A stretch of 7,882 bases of DNA from Sideroxydans sp. (GTDB taxonomy: Bacteria > Pseudomonadota > Gammaproteobacteria > Burkholderiales > Gallionellaceae), in the NCBI GenBank assembly GCA_030823965.1, contig JAVBYP010000259.1, forward strand, positions 1 through 7,882. Reading direction: 5' to 3'. The stretch's first letter is position 1, and each line of letters begins with the position of its first letter. Shown one piece after another: positions 1 to 5,572 of this stretch. The position numbers and the translations under genes are program-made. Below the pieces are notes generated by a model that ran no database searches, was not told the DNA's origin, and saw only the letters and a list, made by a program, of their open reading frames with translations.

Positions 1-1684
1 GCTCGAACTTACTACCCGGCGGTAGCGTGATGGTGACTTGCGTCTGCGATTGGTTGTCCTTGGGCTGGAACGCGGTCTCCAACGTCCCCGCCAAACCGAA
101 CGAACCGAAGAAGAAGACCGCCGTGACCACCAATGTCGTCTTGCGATTGTGTAGACACCACTGTGCCCACTTGAGGTAGATATTGATCCAGCCAGGTGTC
201 GGGTGCAGTGCACGCGGCTTCAAGAAATAGGCCGAGAACATCGGAGTCAGCAAACGCGCGACCACGAGTGAGAACAACACCGCTACCGCCGCCGTCCAAC
301 CGAACTGCACGAAGAACTTGCCCGGGATACCACTCATGAACGCAGTCGGCAAGAACACCGCAACCAGGGTGAAGGTGGTCGCGATGACCGCCATGCCGAT
401 CTCATCCGCCGCTTCCATCGCAGCTTGATAGGGTGACTTGCCCATCTCCAGATGGCGCATGATGTTCTCGATCTCGACGATGGCATCATCCACCAGCACT
501 CCCACCACTAATGACAATGCCAACAAAGTCACCATGTTGATAGAGAAACCGAACAGGTACATCAGAGCGAACGTCGGGATGATGGCGAGTGGCAGCGCAG
601 TTGCCGCCACGATGGTGGCGCGCGTGTTGCGCAAGAAGAAGATCACCACGATCACCGCCAATAGTGCTCCTTCAAAGATCATCTCCATCGAACCTTGGTA
701 AGCCTGATACACAGAATCAACGGTTGTGAACACCTTCTCGACCACGATCTCGGGATGTTCTTTTTGGAATTCCTCCAATGCAGTGGCAACCCCCGCCGCT
801 ACCGCAACATCACCTGCGCCTAGGGAGCGCACGATCTCGAAACCGACGACAGGCTTGCCGTTATGCAACGCTGCTGAACGACGCTCTGCGATGGAATCGC
901 TCACATTCGCTACTTGATCAAGGCGGATGCGGCGACCATCACGCAGCGAGAGTTCCATCTGCCCGAGTTGCTGGGCAGTCTGCACCGTCGCCACCGTACG
1001 TACGGATTGCTCCATCCCTCCCAGGTCGGTGCGTCCACCTGGCGCTTCTTGCTGTATCTGGCGCAACTGGGCAGATATCTCGGATGCAGTGAGGTTGAGC
1101 GCCAACATCTTGGTCGGATCGAGTTCGACGCGCACTTGGCGCGTCACACCTCCCACACGATTCACCGCGCCAACACCCTTCACTCCTAGCAACAACTTGG
1201 AGATGTTGTTGTCCACGAACCACGACACTTCTTCTTCGCTCATCTTCGGCGAGGTGATGGTGTAGGTCAGGATAGGTTTACCGCTCAACTCCACCTTGTT
1301 GATGGTCGGGTCCAACATCTCACGCGGTAGGTCACCTCGGATACGTGAAATTGTCGAGCGCACATCCTCCAGCGCCTCGCGCGAATCACGCTCCAAACGG
1401 AATTCGGCGGAGATGATGGCCGAGCCATCCTTGACCTGCGTATAGATGTGTTTCAAACCTTGCGCGCTGGCGAGTGCGTTCTCGATCTTGCGCGCCACTT
1501 CGACTTCCATCTGATCTGGTGAAGCACCCGGGATGGATGCGGTCACCGTGATCATCGGCAGATCGATGTCTGGGAACAACTGGATCTTCATGGCCTTGAA
1601 CGCCATGAAACCCATGATGGTCAGCAGTGCGAAACCGAGCACCGCCGGAATAGGATTTCTAATAGACCAAGCTGAGAAGTTCAT
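1..1684 (-). CDS. RND efflux pump, inner-membrane transporter subunit (partial, C-terminus beyond the left edge)
   Basis: Proton-driven inner-membrane pump of the AcrB/HAE (COG0841) type, exporting drugs or other amphiphiles with a periplasmic adaptor and an outer-membrane channel. Only the first 561 residues, about half of the usual length near 1,030, are present. I see the first membrane helix (about residues 11-30), the typical start of the porter domain (FPDIDLPMITV, residues 37-47; IPGASPDQME, 51-60), then membrane helices at about 338-480. The paired acidic residues of helix 4, in GVLVDDAIVEIEN (395-407), match AcrB Asp407/Asp408 used in proton relay, so the pump looks functional. The reading frame is open to base 2. 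The ATG at 1682-1684 is chosen because the protein then begins with the usual short N-terminal tail (NFSAWSIRNP); a weak AAGAGG lies 11 nt upstream. It is the third gene of the regulator-adaptor-pump operon. The substrate cannot be told. An outer-membrane factor gene, if any, is outside the window. Confidence 0.95.
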   Translation of the reverse strand, partial: MNFSAWSIRNPIPAVLGFALLTIMGFMAFKAMKIQLFPDIDLPMITVTASIPGASPDQMEVEVARKIENALASAQGLKHIYTQVKDGSAIISAEFRLERDSREALEDVRSTISRIRGDLPREMLDPTINKVELSGKPILTYTITSPKMSEEEVSWFVDNNISKLLLGVKGVGAVNRVGGVTRQVRVELDPTKMLALNLTASEISAQLRQIQQEAPGGRTDLGGMEQSVRTVATVQTAQQLGQMELSLRDGRRIRLDQVANVSDSIAERRSAALHNGKPVVGFEIVRSLGAGDVAVAAGVATALEEFQKEHPEIVVEKVFTTVDSVYQAYQGSMEMIFEGALLAVIVVIFFLRNTRATIVAATALPLAIIPTFALMYLFGFSINMVTLLALSLVVGVLVDDAIVEIENIMRHLEMGKSPYQAAMEAADEIGMAVIATTFTLVAVFLPTAFMSGIPGKFFVQFGWTAAVAVLFSLVVARLLTPMFSAYFLKPRALHPTPGWINIYLKWAQWCLHNRKTTLVVTAVFFFGSFGLAGTLETAFQPKDNQSQTQVTITLPPGSKFE

Positions 1685-1690
1685 ACGTAA

Positions 1691-1814
1691 GGACGCCTCT
1701 TAAAATTCAAAGTTCTGATGGAACTACTAACCATCCACTAAGCCAGCAAGCTGGCAAGTGGTTGGTAATAAGCAACACAGTATTGCGACGAAATTTGGAG
1801 TTTAAGAGGTGTCC
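1691..1814. repeat. 124-bp self-complementary spacer with 14-bp terminal inverted repeats
   Basis: The gap between adaptor and pump genes is almost wholly an inverted repeat. GGACGCCTCTTAAA (1691-1704) faces TTTAAGAGGTGTCC (1801-1814), with 13 of 14 positions complementary. Pairing continues inward through 1715/1790, giving 23 of 25 pairs if G-U is allowed on the plus strand and 21 of 25 on the minus strand. The centre holds further hairpins. In the efflux mRNA (minus strand) the outer stem starts just after the adaptor stop codon, and its second arm contains AAGAGG, the likely pump ribosome binding site. It may therefore tune pump translation or mRNA decay. It could instead be a small MITE-like insertion, but no exact target duplication is visible (flanks CGTAA and GTTAA). 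Confidence 0.75.
1730..1766. repeat. Central stem-loop in the adaptor-pump spacer
   Basis: Fourteen base pairs in three blocks: ACCA/TGGT (1730-1733 with 1763-1766), CCACT/AGTGG (1735-1739 with 1757-1761) and GCCAG/CTGGC (1742-1746 with 1751-1755), with a CAAG loop. No run of T follows on either strand, so a Rho-independent terminator is unlikely. A smaller hairpin, AGTTC/GAACT (1711-1715 with 1721-1725), lies beside it and competes with the inner end of the long stem. Confidence 0.7.
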
Positions 1815-1815
1815 G

Positions 1816-2739
1816 TTAACCTTTCACCACTTGCACGGTGTCACCTTCAGTCAAGAAAGCACCGCCGCTCTCGACCACAGGCTCGTTCGCTTTGAGACCT
1901 TGCTTGATCTCGACACGATCACCCACGCGCTGACCGATGACGACAGCATGTTCATTCACCTTGTTATCAGGGCCGATGTGCAACACATAGGTCTTGCTGC
2001 CGCGCTGCATCACAGCCGACTGTGGCAGCGTCGCCAATGTCCTCTTACCACTGCTGATATCGATGATCCCGCGTGCATATGCCCCTGCGATGACGCCAGA
2101 ACTGTTAGGCAAAGTGACCAAAGCGTAACCGTAACGTGTCTGCGGATTCACCGAGGGTGATATGGCACGTACCACCCCTTTGATGACGCGCCCCTCACCC
2201 ACGGAAACTTCTGCTGTCATGCCTTTGCGCAACAGCATCAGCTCGTCTGCGGTCAGATCTGCTTTCCATTCCAAGCGGCTCTTGCGTATGAGACGGAACA
2301 ACTCTGCACCCGGCTGCAACATCGAGCCCACGTTCGCGTTGGCTGCCGAGATGACGCCCGAATCAGGTGCCAAGATACGGCCTTGCGTGGTCCTACCTGT
2401 CGCGTCATCCACTGTTCCCGTGAAGTTATCCAAAGTCACCAGCACATCGCCTTGCTGCACATGGTCGCCGATGCTCACCTTCACTTCGGCGATGCGCAGA
2501 CCCTGTACCTGTGCGCTGATGATGGCTTCCTGCCACGGCAGGATGCTGCCATTGGCAGTCAATGAGCGCGCCCATTTGTCTTGGCGCAGCGTCGTTGTCG
2601 TCACCGTCAGTGCGGGGCGACCAGTTGCGGGCGCTTGCGCTTCTTCCGCCACACTGGTGCTCGACACGCTCGCTACGCCTGCAACTGCCAGTGCACTCGC
2701 CACCACACCACCGATGATCCATTTCTTGTTCTTCAGCAT
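1816..2739 (-). CDS. RND periplasmic adaptor (membrane fusion protein), hairpin-less form
   Basis: Periplasmic adaptor linking the RND pump to an outer-membrane channel (HlyD/AcrA family). With this start it has 307 residues. A KNKK n-region and hydrophobic stretch (about 7-25) ending near SVA-EE look like a signal peptide. The first lipoyl half-motif is at about 74-104 (VSIGDHVQQGDVLVTLD at its end), the second at 122-151 (ILAPDSGVISAANANVGSML), then a beta-barrel (about 154-234) and a membrane-proximal domain to the end. Only about 17 residues (105-121) separate the lipoyl halves, where most family members carry a helical hairpin of tens of residues. The protein is accordingly shorter than the usual 350-400. 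The ATG at 2737-2739 is chosen because GGAG lies 6 nt upstream and the signal peptide then starts properly. ATGs at 2754, 2751 and 2745 are possible, as is a GTG at 2772 that overlaps the regulator stop as GTGA. Confidence 0.9.
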   Translation of the reverse strand: MLKNKKWIIGGVVASALAVAGVASVSSTSVAEEAQAPATGRPALTVTTTTLRQDKWARSLTANGSILPWQEAIISAQVQGLRIAEVKVSIGDHVQQGDVLVTLDNFTGTVDDATGRTTQGRILAPDSGVISAANANVGSMLQPGAELFRLIRKSRLEWKADLTADELMLLRKGMTAEVSVGEGRVIKGVVRAISPSVNPQTRYGYALVTLPNSSGVIAGAYARGIIDISSGKRTLATLPQSAVMQRGSKTYVLHIGPDNKVNEHAVVIGQRVGDRVEIKQGLKANEPVVESGGAFLTEGDTVQVVKG

Positions 2740-2745
2740 TTTCAT

Positions 2746-2749
2746 CTCC
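2746..2749 (-). promoter_or_regulatory. Ribosome binding site of the adaptor gene
   Basis: GGAG on the minus strand with a 6-nt spacer (ATGAAA) to the ATG at 2737-2739. It decides among several in-frame starts. It lies inside the N-terminal extension that the GTG at 2772 would give. Confidence 0.6.
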
Positions 2750-2768
2750 ATCATTAATTCTGTCTTGA

Positions 2769-3488
2769 TCACTTCTTGGCGCGAGCTGCGCGTTGTTTCT
2801 GTTCCGCCGCGACGAGAGCCATCGCGTATTCCACCAACCTAGTCACCATCACCTCTCGTGCCTTCTTGCCTTTGACCAGTTGCGGGGCGAATTCCTCGAC
2901 AGCACCGCGCCCACCATGAAAGTAGACTGTCGCCAAACCAGCCAAACAGAAGGTCAGCCGGTCGACCTCTAAATCGGGCTTCTTCAAGCCGAACTCACGG
3001 CACAAAAATGCCTGCAACTGCTGATGATTAGGTTGGAAGGACTTGGTCAATGCATCGCCCAACACCCCACTCGGCTCAGCCTCCTCGCGCGAATGCAGGC
3101 GCAGGAAAAGCTGCAACATAGGATCTTCGTCAGCATCGACCGGAAACAGCCAAACATAGAAAGCATGCAGCGCCTCCTGTAGCGAGGTCTGTGTGATATC
3201 CAACGTAGCGAAAGTGTTGCACTCGTTCAAGAACGGCAAACGGAAGACTTCGCGATACAACTCAGCCTTGTCGCCAAAGTGATAGTGGATGGAAGCGAGG
3301 TTCACCTCGGCACGACGGCAGATCTCGCGTGTGGTGGCCGCGTGATAACCCACCTCGGCGAACACCTCGGTCGCTGCCTGCAACACGCGCCAGCGCGTCT
3401 CCTCCTGTGAAGTGGGTTGATGCCCGAGCAGACGTTGTGCCATCGTCATCAATGGGCAACACAAACTTTGTTTTGCGATCGAATTCAC
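2769..3488 (-). CDS. TetR-family transcriptional regulator, CecR-like (efflux operon repressor)
   Basis: 239-residue DNA-binding repressor with a TetR N-terminal helix-turn-helix: RWRVLQAATEVFAEVGYHAA (32-51), then TTREICRRAEVNLASIHYHF (52-71) with the recognition helix at its end. The C-terminal ligand domain (about 90-225) resembles the class often annotated CecR/DUF1956 (LQLFLRLHSREEAEPSG, 125-141); this is from memory of the family, not a search. It is the first gene of the efflux operon. Its stop codon overlaps a possible GTG start of the adaptor. The GTG at 3486-3488 is favoured because GAGG stands 5 nt upstream. ATGs at residues 14 and 16 have no convincing ribosome site, although the first 15 residues lie before the conserved domain. 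A palindrome overlapping the promoter upstream suggests autorepression, lifted by a ligand that is also a pump substrate or a signal for it (inference). Confidence 0.92.
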   Translation of the reverse strand: MNSIAKQSLCCPLMTMAQRLLGHQPTSQEETRWRVLQAATEVFAEVGYHAATTREICRRAEVNLASIHYHFGDKAELYREVFRLPFLNECNTFATLDITQTSLQEALHAFYVWLFPVDADEDPMLQLFLRLHSREEAEPSGVLGDALTKSFQPNHQQLQAFLCREFGLKKPDLEVDRLTFCLAGLATVYFHGGRGAVEEFAPQLVKGKKAREVMVTRLVEYAMALVAAEQKQRAARAKK

Positions 3489-3493
3489 GCTTG

Positions 3494-3497
3494 CCTC
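3494..3497 (-). promoter_or_regulatory. Ribosome binding site of the TetR-family gene
   Basis: GAGG on the minus strand, 5 nt before the GTG at 3486-3488. It supports the GTG start over the internal ATGs at 3449 and 3443. Confidence 0.6.
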
Positions 3498-3517
3498 GAA
3501 AATTGAAACGGGCGAGC

Positions 3518-3546
3518 AAGATATTTCAGTCGCTTGATTAAGTCAA
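3518..3546 (-). promoter_or_regulatory. Sigma-70 promoter of the tetR-adaptor-pump operon
   Basis: On the minus strand, TTGACT (3546-3541, 5 of 6 to consensus) is followed by a 17-nt spacer and TATCTT (3523-3518, 4 of 6). Transcription would start near 3511, leaving a leader of about 20-25 nt that contains the GAGG site. The -35 box and spacer lie inside the palindrome at 3522-3558, so a bound repressor would block RNA polymerase. Confidence 0.65.
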
Positions 3547-3558
3547 GCGACTGAAATA
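3522..3558. promoter_or_regulatory. 37-bp perfect palindrome, likely TetR-family operator
   Basis: TATTTCAGTCGCTTGA (3522-3537) and TCAAGCGACTGAAATA (3543-3558) are perfect 16-bp inverted repeats around a 5-nt centre, TTAAG. It covers the -35 box, the spacer and the first bases of the -10 box of the promoter read into the TetR-family gene, 33 nt before its start codon. TetR-family dimers bind such dyads. It also lies 21 nt past the stop codon of the LysR gene, so as RNA it could help end that transcript. The bases after the stem (TCTTGCTC) are not a U-tract, so terminator use is secondary. Confidence 0.75.
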
Positions 3559-3579
3559 AGGATCGATTGATGCAATGGT

Positions 3580-4509
3580 TCAGGACTGAAGCGAGTTCTC
3601 TTTATATGTCTCGACCAACATCTCGACGAAGCGATTCGCCTGTGGAGACATGAATTTACCTTTGCGCAAGACGAGTCCGTAGCCCCGTTGCGGGAAGTAG
3701 TCCGAGAGCGGGATGGAAACGAGTTTTTCCTGTCCGGTCAAACAGATATCAGTGACGATGGAGATGCCCATGCCCAACTCGACATACTTCTTGATGACTT
3801 CCCAGCCACCCGCTTCCAGCGTCACCTTGAATGACAGTTTGTGTTGCTGGAACACGTACTTGACCACGCCCCAGGTGGAGAGATGACGAGGAGGCAAGAT
3901 CAAACCGTAATGGCTGACGTCTTCCAGCGTCACTTTCTTTTTCTTGGCCAAGGGATGGCCAATGGGTACGATCAATACGGGATCGAATGTGACCAAGGGT
4001 TGGTAGGTGATGTCATCCGGCACATCCAACATCGATCCCACGGCAAAATCGATCTCATCCGACTTGAGCATCTTCAATCCATCGCGCCCTGTCTCGTTGT
4101 GCAAACGCAGGTGGATGCCTGGATAGGCTTTGGTAAAACGGCTCACCACCTCGGGCAAGATGTAGAGGATGGTGGATTCGCCTGCACCGATGTTCAGTTC
4201 ACCCGACTCCAAACGACCATGCTGGGCTTCAAAGTTCGCATGTAATCCATCCACCCCCTGCACCAAGGGTTCAGCCAAAGCATAGAGCGCTTCACCATCC
4301 GGCGTCAGACGCATGGTCGGTCCGCGACGCTCGAACAAGGTCGTCTTCAACTCTCGCTCAAGTGCTTGTATTTGCAGGGTTACAGAGGGCTGGCTGAGAA
4401 ATAACTTCTGGGATGCCACGGTGATACTGCCGCTACGCACCACTTGGCAGAACGCACGGATCTGCTTGAGGCGGTTGTTCTTGTAATAGGCCTGCTTGTC
4501 TGCTGACAT
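3580..4509 (-). CDS. LysR-family transcriptional regulator (CysB-like)
   Basis: 309-residue regulator of usual LysR length. The winged helix-turn-helix is at about 14-72: LKQIRAFCQVVRSGSITVAS, then the recognition region LFLSQPSVTLQIQALERELK (36-55) and LFERRGPTMRLTPDGEALY. A linker helix follows (about 73-103), then a periplasmic-binding-protein-like effector domain (about 104-300; GELNIGAGESTILYILPEVV at its start). The overall look is CysB-like, but the effector is unknown. The ATG at 4507-4509 has GGAG 5 nt upstream and gives the normal N-terminus. The frame stays open to 4680, but that extension has no family resemblance and runs through the AT-rich promoter region. The gene is divergent from the RnfB-like gene and so is the likely regulator of the 2-oxoacid oxidoreductase operon (inference from layout). 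Its transcript runs toward the tetR promoter. Confidence 0.93.
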   Translation of the reverse strand: MSADKQAYYKNNRLKQIRAFCQVVRSGSITVASQKLFLSQPSVTLQIQALERELKTTLFERRGPTMRLTPDGEALYALAEPLVQGVDGLHANFEAQHGRLESGELNIGAGESTILYILPEVVSRFTKAYPGIHLRLHNETGRDGLKMLKSDEIDFAVGSMLDVPDDITYQPLVTFDPVLIVPIGHPLAKKKKVTLEDVSHYGLILPPRHLSTWGVVKYVFQQHKLSFKVTLEAGGWEVIKKYVELGMGISIVTDICLTGQEKLVSIPLSDYFPQRGYGLVLRKGKFMSPQANRFVEMLVETYKENSLQS

Positions 4510-4531
4510 CCCTACTCCCTCTATTGCTTTT

Positions 4532-4557
4532 TCAATAATGAAAATTGAAATTATTGA
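4532..4557. promoter_or_regulatory. Dyad TCAATAAT-N10-ATTATTGA, candidate LysR-type binding site
   Basis: Perfect 8-bp inverted repeats at 4532-4539 and 4550-4557 with a 10-nt AT-rich centre. It lies 23-48 nt upstream of the LysR start and overlaps the candidate -35 box (4554-4559) of the divergent gene. That is where a LysR regulator usually binds to repress itself and activate its neighbour. The AT-rich bases make a chance dyad possible. Confidence 0.5.
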
Positions 4558-4582
4558 TTCCCCAAATGATTGTAACTTTAAT
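4554..4582 (+). promoter_or_regulatory. Candidate sigma-70 promoter of the RnfB-like/2-oxoacid oxidoreductase operon
   Basis: TTGATT (4554-4559, 4 of 6), a 17-nt spacer, then TTTAAT (4577-4582, 5 of 6). It is in the right place for the gene starting at 4671. The imperfect -35 box next to a dyad is in keeping with an activator-dependent promoter. Confidence 0.45.
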
Positions 4583-4670
4583 AACCTTGCCGTCACAAAT
4601 AGAAATAAACAATAAAAAGTCAGTCTGTTGGGATCACCGCTTGTAGGAACGAGTTGCTTCAGGGAGCAGC

Positions 4671-5549
4671 ATGGGAACACTGCACAACATTCTTTTTGCC
4701 TTTGCGTTCATGGCCGGACTTGGCGTCCTGCTGGCGCTGTTCCTGGCTGTCGCTAGCAAACGCCTGTATGTGTTCGAAGATCCCCGCATCGATGAAGTAG
4801 AGGACATGCTGCCGCACTCTAATTGCGGCGCCTGCGGCACTGCAGGCTGCCGCAACTTCGCCGAACAAGTCGTCAATGGCTCCATCGAGCCCGCCCGCTG
4901 TACCGTCAATCCTCCCGCACAGAATCTATCCATCGCCGAGATGTTGGGCATCTCCATGGGCGATGTCGAAAAACGTATCGCCCGCCTCGCCTGCGCTGGC
5001 GGCAGACACGTCGCCAAGATGCGCGCCCACTACGACGGCCTTAATTCTTGCGCCGCCGCTGCTGTCGCGGGTGGCGGCAAGAGCTGCACTTGGGGATGTC
5101 TGGGCATCGGTGACTGTGCTGACGTGTGCGACTTCGATGCCATCACCATGGATAGATTCAGCCTACCCGTCGTGGATGCCGCAAAATGCACAGCCTGTGG
5201 CGACTGCGTGGATGTCTGCCCAAAAGGTCTCTTCTCCCTGCAAGTCGAGTCGCACAAGCTGTGGCTAGCCTGCTGCAACGAATCCGACGGCGACATCGCC
5301 GAAGCCGCTTGCGAAGTGGCGTGCACCGCCTGCGAACGTTGCGTAGTGGATGCCGCGCCTGGCCTCATCAGCATCAAGAACAAACTCGCCGTCATCGATT
5401 ACAGCAAGAACGATTCTGCACAGCGTGCAGCCATCGAGCGTTGTCCCACTGGGGCCATCGTGTGGATGGAAGGAAGCAACATCAGCAAAGGTAAAGCTGC
5501 CAAGAAGATCATCCGCATCGAACCGTTACCAGTTATCGCTGAGGCGTAG
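4671..5549 (+). CDS. RnfB-like membrane-anchored polyferredoxin
   Basis: 292 residues. One N-terminal membrane helix (about 7-28) anchors a cytoplasmic iron-sulfur protein. The RnfB-type Fe-S motif follows: NCGACGTAGC (51-60) with C77, so C52, C55, C60, C77 bind one [4Fe-4S]. Next comes a two-cluster ferredoxin module: C139, C143, C149, C153 and C173, C176, C179, C183 (CTACGDCVDVCPKG). A second, degenerate module has C218, C221, C224 and, far on, C258 in ERCPTGAI. The signature with KSCTWGCLGIGDC (137-149) resembles the long RnfB of clostridia and Thermotoga more than the short E. coli form. RnfB passes electrons between ferredoxin and the Rnf complex, but no other rnf gene is seen. The ATG has GGGAG 4 nt upstream. 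With the oxidoreductase gene 23 nt downstream it probably serves as that enzyme's electron partner at the membrane (inference). Confidence 0.9.
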   Translation: MGTLHNILFAFAFMAGLGVLLALFLAVASKRLYVFEDPRIDEVEDMLPHSNCGACGTAGCRNFAEQVVNGSIEPARCTVNPPAQNLSIAEMLGISMGDVEKRIARLACAGGRHVAKMRAHYDGLNSCAAAAVAGGGKSCTWGCLGIGDCADVCDFDAITMDRFSLPVVDAAKCTACGDCVDVCPKGLFSLQVESHKLWLACCNESDGDIAEAACEVACTACERCVVDAAPGLISIKNKLAVIDYSKNDSAQRAAIERCPTGAIVWMEGSNISKGKAAKKIIRIEPLPVIAEA

Positions 5550-5572
5550 AAGCCCCCCGTTAAGGAGAGACC

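Larger units (their letters stand above)
4510..4670. promoter_or_regulatory. Divergent promoter region between the LysR gene and the RnfB-like gene
   Basis: 161 bp, clearly AT-rich against its surroundings, with no gene. It holds GGAG (4515-4518, minus strand) for the LysR gene, the dyad at 4532-4557, a candidate plus-strand promoter at 4554-4582, and GGGAG (4662-4666), 4 nt before the RnfB-like start. I found no convincing minus-strand -35/-10 pair for the LysR gene. The predicted leader of the plus-strand transcript is about 80 nt; no clear strong hairpin is seen in it. Confidence 0.6.

Noticed and set aside
1730..1766. Rho-independent terminator between adaptor and pump
   Set aside because: The hairpin is good, but no T-tract follows on either strand, and the adaptor and pump normally need to be transcribed together.
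1762..2160. 132-codon open frame on the plus strand over the 3' end of the adaptor gene
   Set aside because: It is antisense to the adaptor and has no recognisable product or ribosome site.
2162..2842. 226-codon open frame on the plus strand over the adaptor and regulator genes
   Set aside because: It is antisense to two recognisable genes, is low in complexity (rich in Ser, Thr, Pro, Ala) and has no family resemblance.
4510..4680. 57-codon N-terminal extension of the LysR gene up to 4680
   Set aside because: The added residues match nothing in LysR proteins and run through the AT-rich promoter region into the divergent gene; the ATG at 4509 has a good GGAG site.
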